Of a stretch of DNA of 64,000 bases, positions 44,199-53,647 are shown piece after piece. This DNA is from Leptolyngbya iicbica LK. GTDB taxonomy: Bacteria > Cyanobacteriota > Cyanobacteriia > Phormidesmidales > Phormidesmidaceae. Numbering within the stretch: the stretch's first letter is position 1; every line of letters begins with the position of its first letter. A program made the translations under genes and the position numbers. The stretch spans positions 62,001 through 126,000 of the forward strand of contig NZ_QVFV01000002.1 in assembly GCF_004212215.1 (NCBI RefSeq), in the 5' to 3' direction. The notes below the pieces were generated by a model. It ran no database searches. It had not been told where the DNA came from and saw only the letters and a list, made by a program, of their open reading frames with translations.

Positions 44199-45113
44199 CT
44201 AAATCTCGGTGAACCAATTTTCCCAATAGCTCGCTATTCTGTCGGTAAAGGCATCTGGTTCTTCTGCAAAAAGCTTCTGACCTAGCTCTCGGGTCGGTTG
44301 ATGAAGCTTGTATTGGCGATGCTCCATCAGCGGCCACAGCACGTTCTTTTGTGTTTCCACTAAGGCGACTTCTTCGGAATGATGGTGCAAAAAGTGTCGA
44401 AGTTCGGCAATATCGTGACTGTCGCCCAGCAGGCTTGATAGCCGATGGCCTTCTTCTTCAAAGGCAGACATTACCGGGGGCCAAAGCCGTCTGAGCAAGC
44501 GCATATCGTACCAAAAGTCTTTTACACGTTTACGCCACTCATGAAACGCCTCATCGTTATTTGTTTCATAGGCTGCATGAAATCGTTCATGGCCTTGACG
44601 ATAAATGCGGTGTAAGCTGCGAGCTAGGGCGTCCCAACCAGTAGCTTGCAGCGCTAATTGTTGCAGGCGTGTATGGCTGTCTTTCAACTCTCCAACTAGA
44701 TTCTGTAGGGTGTCTTCGTGCTCAATGAGCTTACCTAAGCGCACCGTATGTAGACCGGCCAAACTGGCTTTCAAATCACTGAAAGCACTGATGTCCAGAG
44801 TCAGTTCGTAGGCTTCGAGCAAAGCATCAAGAGTGGATTGATAGGCTTCAGCATCACGGGCAGGGGCCAGCGATCGCCCCACATCCCGCAGCACATTTTT
44901 CTCACGTTTATACGTGTCTTTATCAATTGACTTACGGATTAATCGCAGCACCGATCGCGCTTTTTTTAACCGCTTTCGAGCATCGTGAATTGACCTAGCT
45001 GGATCTTTTTGGAAATTGTGAGTCAGCTGGTGAATCGCTTTCTCAATTTGCTCTTGCAAAAGGCGATGAACGTTGTCTTCGACCGTACTATCAGCGAAAA
45101 ATCGATAAGCCAT
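44199..45113 (-). CDS. CHAD-domain protein
   Basis: 304 residues, all helical, no signal. The CHAD pattern is seen in two halves: VHRLLQEQIEKAIHQLTHNFQKDPARSIHDARKRLKKARSVLRLI and AAYETNNDEAFHEWRKRVKDFWYDMRLLRRLWP, giving the conserved histidines and basic residues that bind inorganic polyphosphate. CHAD proteins are found on polyphosphate granules or beside phosphate-metabolising enzymes. First chromosomal gene after the transposon. Confidence 0.9.
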   Translation of the reverse strand: MAYRFFADSTVEDNVHRLLQEQIEKAIHQLTHNFQKDPARSIHDARKRLKKARSVLRLIRKSIDKDTYKREKNVLRDVGRSLAPARDAEAYQSTLDALLEAYELTLDISAFSDLKASLAGLHTVRLGKLIEHEDTLQNLVGELKDSHTRLQQLALQATGWDALARSLHRIYRQGHERFHAAYETNNDEAFHEWRKRVKDFWYDMRLLRRLWPPVMSAFEEEGHRLSSLLGDSHDIAELRHFLHHHSEEVALVETQKNVLWPLMEHRQYKLHQPTRELGQKLFAEEPDAFTDRIASYWENWFTEI

Positions 45114-45133
45114 GGAATTGCCATCAGAGAGGA

Positions 45134-45577
45134 TTAAGCAGAAGCAGCCGGTCCCTTCGATTCGGGATCAAGCTCAAACCGATGCTCGTCGCGACGCTCC
45201 ATTTCATGTCGGACTTTGACCGGGTGTTCAGCCTTAGTATTGATGCCTGCCGACGCGGCAATGTCATCCACATTGTCTTGGTCGGGAGTCGGCGTCGTGC
45301 CGCCAACCGCTTCTTCGCCCACCACTTTGGCTTGCTCCGTCATGGCGTCGGGGTCGCCCATGGTGGTGGGTTTGCCGGCGGCCATGCGCTGGTTTAGCGA
45401 TCGGTCCGCACCGATTTGCTGACTCTGGTCTTCTCGGCCCGTTCGCGCCGCTTCAGCCGCCGCTTGATCGGGCGATCGCTCGGGTACCCCCGGTGGCGGT
45501 GTCAGGTCGCTATTGTCATCCACTAGCGGTTCGGCTGATGGATGAACGTTGGGTTGCATGGATGGATCTTGAGTCAT
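45134..45577 (-). CDS. Hydrophilic hypothetical protein, DUF6335-like
   Basis: 147 residues. The N-terminal half is rich in P, D, A and Q and likely disordered; the C-terminal part VVGEEAVGGTTPTPDQDNVDDIAASAGI...RDEHRFELDPES resembles the cyanobacterial DUF6335 family as I recall it (function unknown). It lies between the CHAD gene and a membrane protein on one strand with short gaps, so a shared transcript is possible. Confidence 0.65.
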   Translation of the reverse strand: MTQDPSMQPNVHPSAEPLVDDNSDLTPPPGVPERSPDQAAAEAARTGREDQSQQIGADRSLNQRMAAGKPTTMGDPDAMTEQAKVVGEEAVGGTTPTPDQDNVDDIAASAGINTKAEHPVKVRHEMERRDEHRFELDPESKGPAASA

Positions 45578-45594
45578 AAAAAATTGAATTTTGT

Positions 45595-46110
45595 CTACAA
45601 AGCGGTGGGGTTAATGCCAAATAGGATGACCGCTGCTAATGAACCCGAAATGACGCCATAACAGCAAGCTAGCAGCGCTTTGAAGGAGTCGCGATATTTG
45701 TAACGCCAGATCATTACTGCGATCGTGCTGCCGTACAGCAGTTCTTCCAATGGAAACCGATCAAGCTGATTACTTTGGTCAATACCTAACAGCAATAGCG
45801 TCCAAAACAGAAATAGAATAAAACTATTGATAATGGGCGCACGACTTTCTCGGATGGGAACTTCCATGCGAGCCAGAAAACCTAAATAAATGGCTACTGA
45901 CAATGGAAAAATAGCCGCTGACAAGCTGCGAAAACCGAGCCAACTGGACTGACTAAAAGCCAGCAGAATGCTCGAAGACAGCTGAAAAAGTAAAAATCCG
46001 ACTGCCACAAACAGGGCGAAAAAACTGATCAGCCCGCGGAGACCCTTGGTCCAGCTATTAGAAGGCTGTTTTCGCCTCAGGGGCGTTGGTTCATTTCTTG
46101 GCAATGACAT
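45595..46110 (-). CDS. Hypothetical membrane protein
   Basis: 171 residues with about four hydrophobic segments (LISFFALFVAVGFLLFQLSSSIL; SAAIFPLSVAIYLGFLA; SFILFLFWTLLLLGI; CCYGVISGSLAAVILF) and a basic N-terminus. I do not recognise a family. It lies 17 bp upstream of the DUF6335-like gene and 25 bp after the rubredoxin gene on the same strand. Confidence 0.65.
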   Translation of the reverse strand: MSLPRNEPTPLRRKQPSNSWTKGLRGLISFFALFVAVGFLLFQLSSSILLAFSQSSWLGFRSLSAAIFPLSVAIYLGFLARMEVPIRESRAPIINSFILFLFWTLLLLGIDQSNQLDRFPLEELLYGSTIAVMIWRYKYRDSFKALLACCYGVISGSLAAVILFGINPTAL

Positions 46111-46135
46111 AGTTTCTCAAGCGTCAACAATGAAT

Positions 46136-46315
46136 CTAGGCAACGCTTGACTCTTGTTTCATGGGCTTAAATTGAGATTTAGTAGCGCCACATTTTGGGC
46201 AAGCCCAATCGTCAGGAATCTCGTTGAATGGGGTACCTGGCTGAATGCCAGAATCCGGATCCCCTTTTTCTGGGTCATAAATGTAACCACAGACTTCACA
46301 AACATACTTCTGCAT
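46136..46315 (-). CDS. Rubredoxin
   Basis: 59 residues. The two CxxC pairs holding one iron, [21 protein letters not shown] and [15 protein letters not shown], are intact, with the conserved GxPF ([12 protein letters not shown]). A soluble one-electron carrier; it has no C-terminal membrane anchor, so it differs from the thylakoid RubA for photosystem assembly. ATG 46315 ([10 protein letters not shown]) is chosen over an upstream TTG. Confidence 0.95.
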   Translation of the reverse strand: MQKYVCEVCGYIYDPEKGDPDSGIQPGTPFNEIPDDWACPKCGATKSQFKPMKQESSVA

Positions 46316-46626
46316 ATTGCTAACCAAATATCAATGCGTTCAGTCCAAAACTATCAATTAAATCCATCAACCTTAATCGCCCTATCGGAGGATTTTAAAG
46401 ATAGAGATTGCGTAGACTTTAGAACTTTTGAGTGGTCGCTGTGTGTCTAGCAAAAGATAAAAATACGTAGATAAACCCAAATAAACGTCATCATATTTAG
46501 CTTGTGGCTAAGGCACATTGGCACAGCCTTGCCAAAGGCAATACCCTCCCACCTGGGTGACGCTGGGCGAACCCGACCTACGCAAGCAGCCAATATTTAA
46601 GCCGACCGGCTGGTAAGACACGCAGC
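46316..46626. other. Intergenic region
   Basis: About 310 bp. Upstream part of the rubredoxin gene and downstream part of the mgtC-like gene; no gene or clear signal seen. Confidence 0.3.
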
Positions 46627-47055
46627 CTAAAGCTGCTGTTCAAGATATTTGAGGTAGCGCAGAATAGCTAAGGCGAATCCCGCACCGATTAATCCGAGCT
46701 GCCAGAGTCCTAACCCCGCCGCGATGCCTAACCCTGCGGAAATCCAAACCGCTGTGGCTGAGGTGAGCCCATGCACCCGGTCGGCCCGCAAGATGGAACC
46801 GGCTCCCACAAAGCCGACTCCGGTGATGATGCCTTGCAGGCTACGCGCCAGGGCGGTGGCATCCGCTGCGGCTAGTCCACTCTGCACGGGAACCAAAACG
46901 AACAGCGCGGCCCCGAGGGCTACCAGCATATTGGTTCTCAGACCCGCCGCTTTTTCACCAAATTCTCGCTCCAGCCCGATCGCGGAGCCTAAAGCGATCG
47001 CGAGCAGCAAGCGACCGATCACCACTAGCCAGGGAATTGGGGTGAAATCATTCAT
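46627..47055 (-). CDS. MgtC/SapB-family membrane protein
   Basis: 142 residues with about four to five helices. LGSAIGLEREFGEKAAGLRTNMLVALGAALF and GIITGVGFVGAGSILR, then GLTSATAVWISAGLGIAAGLG, are the family core. MgtC proteins help growth at low Mg2+ and modulate F-type ATPase or phosphate balance; the short form lacks the C-terminal ACT-like domain. Confidence 0.9.
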   Translation of the reverse strand: MNDFTPIPWLVVIGRLLLAIALGSAIGLEREFGEKAAGLRTNMLVALGAALFVLVPVQSGLAAADATALARSLQGIITGVGFVGAGSILRADRVHGLTSATAVWISAGLGIAAGLGLWQLGLIGAGFALAILRYLKYLEQQL

Positions 47056-47105
47056 AAATCCTGAGCCCTGTAGGGCCTCGAACGGTTAAACCACCGAGCC
47101 ACAGC

Positions 47106-47516
47106 TCAATGACCTTCTGAGGAGGGCGCAGGCCGGCCGGGGCGAGTATACCAATAGGCCCAAGCAATGAGGACCAACTGAAAGGGCAGACGGATGGCTT
47201 GAAACCACCAAGCATCCGGAATCCCCGCAATTTTAATGTGATTGATGGCCATGTTGAGATTGGCCGGAAACACCGCAATGAAGAGGGCCACCAACCCCCA
47301 GGCGGCAAACTGGCGGGTCGCGGGCACTAGCAAGCCAATGCCCAACAAAATTTCGATCGCGCCACTGATATAAACCAACGCGGCGGGAGCGGGTAAGAAA
47401 TCTGGCACGATGCGGATGAAGGGAGTTGACTGGGCAAAGTGTAAGACACCTGCGACCACCATACAAACGGCCAAAACGCCGCGCAGGGTGGTCTTATTCT
47501 GGGTCAGAAAATTCAT
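47106..47516 (-). CDS. DoxX-family membrane protein
   Basis: 136 residues, four helices: RGVLAVCMVVAGVLHFAQ, LVYISGAIEILLGIGLLVPATRQFAAWGLVALFIAVFPANLNMA and LPFQLVLIAWAYWYTR. The layout suits small DoxX-like proteins that take part in quinone or thiol redox reactions; substrate unknown. It lies 50 bp upstream of the mgtC-like gene on the same strand. Confidence 0.8.
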   Translation of the reverse strand: MNFLTQNKTTLRGVLAVCMVVAGVLHFAQSTPFIRIVPDFLPAPAALVYISGAIEILLGIGLLVPATRQFAAWGLVALFIAVFPANLNMAINHIKIAGIPDAWWFQAIRLPFQLVLIAWAYWYTRPGRPAPSSEGH

Positions 47517-47970
47517 AAAGCAAGAGGGGCGGAGAAGAGCGCGATCGCGACTCCAGACAAAGCTGGATACATTAGTCTTTCCAGTATTGCGGGAGCCAGC
47601 CCTAGTGTCTTCTTGCCATCGGCAGATCTGGCCACGCTAATGTAGGGGGCAATCAAGACCACGTTGTGTTGAACCAGCGTCGTTGATGTAGATGCTCTGA
47701 TCAAAGCGTTGGCTGAGGGTAACGATGCTGCTGCCGGTCACGATTCAGTATTCCTAGGCGATCTTTCTTATTGCTACGCAGTTCTTCCCTACTTTTGATG
47801 GTTTTTTGATGTCCGAAAATTCGCTGTAATAAGGATATAGATAGATATTTCGCCGATTGAGTAAAATTCGTGACCCGTTATTTAATTGCTCTAACTTTGA
47901 GGTGCAAATGTTGAGGCGCGAATCTTGATCTGCGAGTCGAATTCAGTCAATCCCTTAAGAGGCGCTAGCC
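47517..47970. other. Intergenic region upstream of doxX-like and brkB-like genes
   Basis: About 450 bp between divergent genes. The right half is AT-rich. Short open frames have no family features. Confidence 0.3.
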
Positions 47971-48882
47971 ATGAGTCCTAAACAAGTTTGGCGGATGCTC
48001 AAAGCCGCCTTTCAAGAATGGAACGAGGACAAAGCAGCCCGTTTGGCCGCAGCCCTGGCTTATTACACGCTGTTTTCATTAGCGCCATTGCTAATCTTGG
48101 TGATTGCGATCGCGGGATTATTTTTTGATAGCGCTGCTGTTCGGCAGCAAATCATGGGCCAAGTCGAGGCTCTAATCGGGGGCACCAGCGCTGATTTTGT
48201 CAGCACCATTCTGGATAATGCGAATCGTCCGGGGAACAACTCTGGCGTCATTGCCTCACTTATTAGTGTGGGGTTACTGCTCATTGGTGCCACTGGCGTC
48301 TTGACTCAATTGCAACTCTCCCTCAACACCATTTGGAGTGTGGAAGCCCGACCCGATATTGGGTTTTTGAACTTGTTGCGCAAGCGACTATTATCCCTGG
48401 GCATGATTATCGTCATTGGCTTTTTGCTACTGGTGTCGCTAATCATCAGTTCTGTGATTTCGGGCTTTTCTGATTATCTCAATACGCTTGCCCCCAGCTT
48501 GGACACCATTGTGCAAGTGCTGAATTTCGCCGTCTCCTTTGGCATCACGACCTTGCTGTTCGCCATGATTTTTAAATTCTTGCCTGATGTGGTGATCACT
48601 TGGGGCGATGTCTGGTTTGGGTCCGCCGCCACTGCCATTCTGTTTTCCTTGGGCAAGTTTTTGATTGGGCTGTACTTAGGCAATAGCAGCTTTGGCTCCT
48701 CCTATGGAGCGGCAGGCTCGGTTATTATTTTGTTAGTTTGGGTATTCTTTTCGGCCCAAATTTTGTTTTATGGGGCAGAACTCACACAGGTTTACAGCCG
48801 CCGCTTTGGGTCGCAAATTCAGCCTAATCGCTACGCAGTGCGCCAGGAAAAAGTCACTGTGGATCAGTCAAATTCTCAATAA
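47971..48882 (+). CDS. YihY/BrkB-family inner-membrane protein
   Basis: 303 residues, six helices. DKAARLAAALAYYTLFSLAPLLILVIAIAGL is the family signature near the N-terminus; LFAMIFKFLPDVVITWGDVWFGSAATAILFSLGKFLIGLYLG and GAAGSVIILLVWVFFSAQILFYGAELTQVYSRR follow. Once thought to be RNase BN, now regarded as a transporter-like protein of unknown substrate. GAGGC ahead of the ATG is a plausible ribosome site. Confidence 0.9.
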   Translation: MSPKQVWRMLKAAFQEWNEDKAARLAAALAYYTLFSLAPLLILVIAIAGLFFDSAAVRQQIMGQVEALIGGTSADFVSTILDNANRPGNNSGVIASLISVGLLLIGATGVLTQLQLSLNTIWSVEARPDIGFLNLLRKRLLSLGMIIVIGFLLLVSLIISSVISGFSDYLNTLAPSLDTIVQVLNFAVSFGITTLLFAMIFKFLPDVVITWGDVWFGSAATAILFSLGKFLIGLYLGNSSFGSSYGAAGSVIILLVWVFFSAQILFYGAELTQVYSRRFGSQIQPNRYAVRQEKVTVDQSNSQ

Positions 48883-48995
48883 AAATGAATTCATCCGTGT
48901 CATATTCTATCCACAACTTCTATCCATAATTAGGCCATGGATGAATGCAGTCACCGGATAACCTTGAACGCTTTAAAGACTGTATTAGGACTGTG

Positions 48996-49793
48996 TTAAG
49001 GCGCGATCGCCGCCCCCTGCTCGACTTGTTGCCGAATCGCGATCGCAATTTTTTCGGGAATTTCTAGCGGCATTAGGTGTCCCACTCCGGCTTGCTCAAT
49101 CAGCGTTGCTCCGGCGATGCGATCGATGACATCCCGTTGCACTACGTCGAACGGAATGACGGGATCATCGGGAGAGGCGATCACGGTGACGGGCACTTTA
49201 ATTGAGTGCAGTTGGTCCGCGATTGAGTGCTGCATCCCCACTTGCAACCACCAGCGCCAGGCCGAGTCGGCGGCAATTGTGTGGGTTTGGATGGCGAGCG
49301 ATCGCTGTTCTGGAGACAATTGTGCATGGGTCGCCTGATCGACCGTCGTCGCCGCATTATCTTGACTGGGGTGAAAATTCAATAAGCGCTGCTTTTCGTC
49401 ATCGGGCATGGGCTCTTGGGTCGGCGGCGAGGGAGCCACCAAGATGATTTGTCGAGGCTCGGCCAATGGAGAACTGATGCCAACTTGCAACGCAATCTTG
49501 GCCCCCATAGAATGGCCAACCAACACAAAGCGATCAATGTCTAAGGCAGACAGCGCTTCCCAGACAAAATCACGGTACGTTTCAAGGGATGGCTCCGCTA
49601 GCGGGGGAGTTTGCCCAAACCCCGGCAAGTCGAGGGCAACACACCGAAAATCTGACGCGAGATGCTCGATGACCCACTGCCAACTCGCCGCCGCCCCGCT
49701 GAAATAGTGCAGGAAAACCAACGTCGGTTCGCCTTGGCCACGGTCTAGAAATTGGGATGAGTCGATGGTAAAAGAGGACTCTAAATGTTGCAT
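48996..49793 (-). CDS. Alpha/beta-fold hydrolase
   Basis: 265 residues, cytosolic. Nucleophile elbow VLVGHSMGAKIALQVG (Ser), acid in VIASPDDPVIPFD (Asp) and histidine in QAGVGHLMPLEIPEKIA make a complete catalytic triad; HYFSGAAASWQ gives the oxyanion side. Probably an esterase or C-C hydrolase; the substrate cannot be inferred. It stands alone. Confidence 0.88.
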   Translation of the reverse strand: MQHLESSFTIDSSQFLDRGQGEPTLVFLHYFSGAAASWQWVIEHLASDFRCVALDLPGFGQTPPLAEPSLETYRDFVWEALSALDIDRFVLVGHSMGAKIALQVGISSPLAEPRQIILVAPSPPTQEPMPDDEKQRLLNFHPSQDNAATTVDQATHAQLSPEQRSLAIQTHTIAADSAWRWWLQVGMQHSIADQLHSIKVPVTVIASPDDPVIPFDVVQRDVIDRIAGATLIEQAGVGHLMPLEIPEKIAIAIRQQVEQGAAIAP

Positions 49794-49946
49794 GGGGGAT
49801 AAAAAACGTAACTACTGAATGTATTGAGCTGGATGTAGTGAAAAGCCGATTAATTCTGAATTAAGGACTGCCTGCAAGGTAAGAAAACAAAAACAAGACA
49901 AATAAAAAACAGACGCTGATTGAATCAGGTCGCTAATAAACAGAGA

Positions 49947-49976
49947 CATGCCTAGCTTCAACAAAAGCTAGGCATG
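49947..49976. terminator. Perfect 12-bp hairpin in the gap between the hydrolase and csbD genes
   Basis: CATGCCTAGCTT / AAGCTAGGCATG with a 6-nt loop (49959-49964). It has no long T run on either side. The surrounding 435 bp (49794-50228) hold no gene. It may be the 3' end of the csbD transcript or a processed RNA structure. Confidence 0.5.
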
Positions 49977-50228
49977 AGTGGTCGTTTGCAGTCATGGCTG
50001 ACAGCCTAAACCAGATGACTGACTGCTTGTGACCTAAATAACGAACTGGTATCCGTCCTGGCAAGACGCCTTTAGCTACCGAGTGTTACTTAATCAAGGG
50101 CTTCAGCGATACCAACATGACGGTGGCAATGTTCAAAATTGCGCGGATCAGTTGAGATCAATAAGAAGTCTTTATCAAATCATTCTCAACTTGGCCAGGT
50201 GGATAGTTAATATGACCTGGAATTGGTC

Positions 50229-50618
50229 TTAGTCGAAAAAGTCTTTAACTTTATCAACGACGTTTTCAGCGCGTTCTTGTGCAGCATCAGCGGCTTGATC
50301 AGCAGCAGCTTGGGTGCGACCAATATCCTTCTGAGCTTTACCCTTAGCTTGCTGGGCAGCACCTTCGATATCATCACCAAACTGGCGCTGTACTCGGCCC
50401 AAATCTTCACGGGCCTTGCCCTTAATTTGGTTGACGCTACCTTCACCTGCCATGCGATCGAACTCTTGTTCGGCCCGATCTTGAATGACATCAGCCGCAT
50501 CTGTGCCAGCGTATGCAGGCGTGCCCCAGCCCAGCAGTAAACTGCAGGAAGCCGCGATCGCTAAGGTGCATACAATCAACACTTTCTTAATTCGTTCATA
50601 ACTGAAGATTAACTGCAT
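50229..50618 (-). CDS. CsbD-family stress protein with signal peptide
   Basis: 129 residues. A hydrophobic signal (VLIVCTLAIAASCSLLLGWGTPAYAG) is followed by the CsbD pattern EGSVNQIKGKAREDLGRVQRQFGDDIEGAAQQAKGKAQKDIGRTQ and an A/D/E-rich helical tail. CsbD proteins are abundant, hydrophilic stress proteins; the signal peptide suggests a periplasmic or thylakoid-lumen location, unlike the cytosolic Bacillus form. Confidence 0.88.
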   Translation of the reverse strand: MQLIFSYERIKKVLIVCTLAIAASCSLLLGWGTPAYAGTDAADVIQDRAEQEFDRMAGEGSVNQIKGKAREDLGRVQRQFGDDIEGAAQQAKGKAQKDIGRTQAAADQAADAAQERAENVVDKVKDFFD

Positions 50619-51111
50619 AAATTCTCCTTTTTGGTCAGGTCTAAAAACTTAAAGTTTTTACAACATCGCTAGTCTATTTTCTATTTTTGGATAAAGAATC
50701 AACCCAGAGAAATACTTTATCTTGAGATCTATCAATAGTGTGATCGACTAAAAATATTCTCGTATCTCTCAGTACAGACATAGAGATTTGCATTATATTT
50801 TTCTAAGACTTTAAGGCCTTGTCAAAAACACCCGGTGCTGCTTATCCAAAATCTGAGTATGGATATGCCATCTGCATCCAAAAGCACTTTGCCATCTGCC
50901 TGATTCAACCTGCTCCAATCTCTTAAGGAAGATACCGGCTAACCTATAGCAGATGGCAAGAACGGCTAATTTGTTAAGCCCTGGCCGTTACTCACGAGTC
51001 ATCGCGAAGGATTGCATCGACTCGGGCGATCATGCTGGGCTAGAGTCTGAACCCAGCATTAAAAACGTCATACTCAGAACCCATTTCCTTATCGGGTGAA
51101 GACAGTGCTGC
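50619..51111. other. Intergenic region upstream of csbD-like gene
   Basis: About 490 bp. AT-rich next to csbD, with an 8-bp inverted repeat AAAAACTT / AAGTTTTT at 50643-50659 close to the start codon, possibly in the leader. Otherwise nothing identified. Confidence 0.35.
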
Positions 51112-51972
51112 CTAAGCCCCCACAACGACTCCACCATTAGGGTGCAGCACTTGCCCCGTAATGTAGGACGCATCACCGGAAGCTAGAAATACAAAGCTGG
51201 GGGCAATTTCCATGGGTTGGCCAGGGCGCTGCATGGGCACTTGTTTGCCAAAACCTTCGACTACTTCTTTCGGAAAGGCATCGGGAATAAAGGGCGTCCA
51301 GATGGGGCCAGGAGCGACGCCGTTTACCCGAATCCCTTTTTCTAGCATGGGTTCAGCAAGGGAGCGGGTAAAGGCCAAAATTGCGCCTTTGGTCGTGGAA
51401 TAACTCAATAATTTGGCGTTGCCTTTGTAGGCGTTGATTGAAGTGGTGTTGATCACAGAACTGCCCGGTCGCATGTGAGGAACAGCGGCCTGAGTGAAGT
51501 AAAACATTGCAAACACATTAGTCGCAAAAATGTCGCCTAACTGCGCAGCGTCCACATCATCCAAAGATGGTTCTAAAAACTGCACTGCAGCATTATTGAC
51601 GAGAATATCGAGACGTCCAAATTCATCCACAGTTTTGCGTACAGCTTCATGACAAAAGCTGTCGTTGCGAATATCACCCGGCAGCAAAATACAGCGTCGA
51701 CCATAGTTTTCGACTGCTCTTTTGGTTTCCTGGGCATCGTCGTGCTCGTCAAGGTATACAACCGCAACGTCCGCCCCTTCTTTGGCGTAATGGACCGCGA
51801 CAGATCGACCAATACCACTGTCAGCGCCCGTAATTAAAGCGACCTTATCTTTGAGTTTGTCGCTCCCTTTGTAATCAGGGTTGTCGTACTTGGGCTTAGG
51901 CGTCATTTCGGATTCCAAAGCCGGTGTCCGCTTTTGACTCTGAGGGGGAATTTGGTTGGGGGTAATTGTCAT
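51112..51972 (-). CDS. Short-chain dehydrogenase/reductase, general-stress type
   Basis: 286 residues. NAD(P) motif LITGADSGIGRSVAVHYA, NNAA in LDILVNNAAVQF, active-site Ser in INTTSINAYKG and Tyr-Lys in YSTTKGAILAFTRSLA. The polar N-terminal stretch with TPALESEMTPKPKYDNPDYKGSDKL is typical of the YghA/YhdF-like group induced by salt or ethanol stress. The substrate is unknown. A small hydrophilic protein gene lies 45 bp upstream on the same strand. Confidence 0.9.
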   Translation of the reverse strand: MTITPNQIPPQSQKRTPALESEMTPKPKYDNPDYKGSDKLKDKVALITGADSGIGRSVAVHYAKEGADVAVVYLDEHDDAQETKRAVENYGRRCILLPGDIRNDSFCHEAVRKTVDEFGRLDILVNNAAVQFLEPSLDDVDAAQLGDIFATNVFAMFYFTQAAVPHMRPGSSVINTTSINAYKGNAKLLSYSTTKGAILAFTRSLAEPMLEKGIRVNGVAPGPIWTPFIPDAFPKEVVEGFGKQVPMQRPGQPMEIAPSFVFLASGDASYITGQVLHPNGGVVVGA

Positions 51973-52017
51973 AATTTATTCAATGAGAGGGACAGATAAT
52001 GGTGTATTGCAGAAGGC

Positions 52018-52203
52018 TTATGAGTCTTCTGGACGCTCCGTTGCCGTTTCATTTTTGGGTGCATCTTCAGCGCGCTTAGCTGACATATTGGTTGGTTCAA
52101 CTTCACGCGGATCGACCGGATCAGCGGCGACGTCCAGAGAACCTTCGGCATTGGTATTAGGTTTTGCAGAAAGACCGTTTCTACCGTAATTTTCTTTGGG
52201 CAT
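52018..52203 (-). CDS. Small hydrophilic hypothetical protein
   Basis: 61 residues, MPKENYGRNGLSAKPNTNAEG to the end rich in E, D, P, N and A, no hydrophobic segment; probably disordered. Not recognised. Accepted as a gene because it is just ahead of the SDR gene on the same strand, with a regular start and a composition like stress-induced small proteins. Confidence 0.6.
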   Translation of the reverse strand: MPKENYGRNGLSAKPNTNAEGSLDVAADPVDPREVEPTNMSAKRAEDAPKNETATERPEDS

Positions 52204-52901
52204 AATGGTTTTCCTCGAATATATCCTGATCTCTTACAACTTAACTTTGGCGGCTAAATGATGTAGTCTCCCTTTAGAGTGAACCTACCGTAGTCAGAAC
52301 AGAAGATTCTGAGCGATCGCTCTCAAGTCCCTGAGCCAATAGTGGGAATGAATTAAATTAGATCTTCAAGACTAATCAATATGACTTAACGAGAAGATAA
52401 GCGGAAGTAGCTATTTTTCTCACGTACTGAGCTGACAGCGATCGCTCCCATGACTCACCAGTTAAATTTCGCTCTGCTGCACAGTAGGAAGGCTGGCGCT
52501 ACTTGATGTCGTTTGATATGAAAAGGCATTCATATCAAAGGAAACTATTAGCAAGATTAAAGAACCCCGTAACGAAGTAGCGTAGGGCTTTTATTCAGTA
52601 CATCACCGTTGGCGTCAGCGAGTTGGGAGAGGTCAAGATGCTGCAATTACTGGAGCTGTAATATCACGGCATCCGGGAAGCGACAGCGGCGCTAGGCAAT
52701 GCGAGATCGATCCGCGAGGTCCTCCTAAGCTTTCAGCGGTATCTGTATGCTCAGGCAGATATCGCCTAGCTGCAGTAGAAATTCGGCGCTGTTGCGTTAT
52801 CTCCCCCGTGCAACGCTCTCCCTGTTGAGAATTTGGGTCTAGCTGCAACAAGCGGCAGCGCGATATCACTACGGTAACGCCGACCGCAGAGGATTCTTGC
52901 T
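52204..52901. other. Gene-free region with a perfect inverted repeat at 52512-52539
   Basis: About 700 bp. TTTGATATGA (52512-52521) and TCATATCAAA (52530-52539) form a perfect 10-bp repeat with an 8-nt centre, which could be a regulator binding site or a hairpin. A few short open frames on both strands show no family features. Confidence 0.4.
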
Positions 52902-53099
52902 ATGAACCCCACCGCCATCACAACCACGCGCCAAATCAACCACCAACGTCGCCTGAAAGCGATCGTCAAACGCCTCGTTATCGAACTGGGCTACCTCGAA
53001 CACTGTCTCACTGAAGACCGCCAGGATATCCACCTAGAGACCGCCGCCGCTGGTATTGATACCGCTATTGACAGCCTTAACGAGCACCTCACTGATTAA
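52902..53099 (+). CDS. Small hypothetical protein
   Basis: 65 residues: a basic N-terminal half (RQINHQRRLKAIVKRLVIELGYLEHCL) and an acidic C-terminal helix (IHLETAAAGIDTAIDSLNEHL). Likely a two-helix soluble protein. Not recognised. Codon use is normal for the genome. Confidence 0.55.
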   Translation: MNPTAITTTRQINHQRRLKAIVKRLVIELGYLEHCLTEDRQDIHLETAAAGIDTAIDSLNEHLTD

Positions 53100-53328
53100 C
53101 TCCCCCCCATCTGCCCCATGATGTTGGGCATGCTATGACAGCCATCCCTGGCGATGGTCTCCGGATCGAAAGGTCATGCCTCCTCAGCCGCAACAGTCTG
53201 GGGGGGCTTTTTCATGCTGAGAGGCATATCACACTACCCCGTGAGCAAGAACACACTTTTGCGCCAGAAAGCTGACTGAAAGCCGCTGTTTCTATCCATA
53301 ACAACGCACCTACTACGGAGCCCCCACC

Positions 53329-53505
53329 ATGAAACTTTCCTTCCTCGGCCAATCCTATGAAGCTTCCAACCCCGCGATCGCGGCTACCGACACAGGCGAA
53401 ACCCTGACCTTCCGGGGTAAGTCTTACAGCCAAAAGCAATTCAATGTTGCCCTGCGTCAACCCACCGAAGAACTGACCTATCGTGGCGTTCGCTATCACC
53501 GCTAA
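53329..53505 (+). CDS. DUF4278 small protein, first copy
   Basis: 58 residues: MKLSFLGQSYEASNPAIAA, then LTFRGKSYSQKQFNV and ELTYRGVRY at the end. This is the DUF4278 pattern of short cyanobacterial proteins with repeated (L/T)YRGxxY units; function unknown. A near-identical copy follows 142 bp downstream. Confidence 0.8.
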   Translation: MKLSFLGQSYEASNPAIAATDTGETLTFRGKSYSQKQFNVALRQPTEELTYRGVRYHR

Positions 53506-53647
53506 AGCACCGCGCACAACCCGTTACATCGCCTAGTGCTTAACTTGCTTAACTTGCCTGGTGCAAAGCCGCCCGGCCCTCGAAACTAAACACATCAAGC
53601 CGGTACTCGCCCGGCTAATCACCCTCAACTTAACCGGAACCCAGATC

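Noticed and set aside
52633-52869. Small minus-strand frame in the gap before 52902
   Set aside because: No ribosome site, no family features and composition unlike neighbouring proteins.
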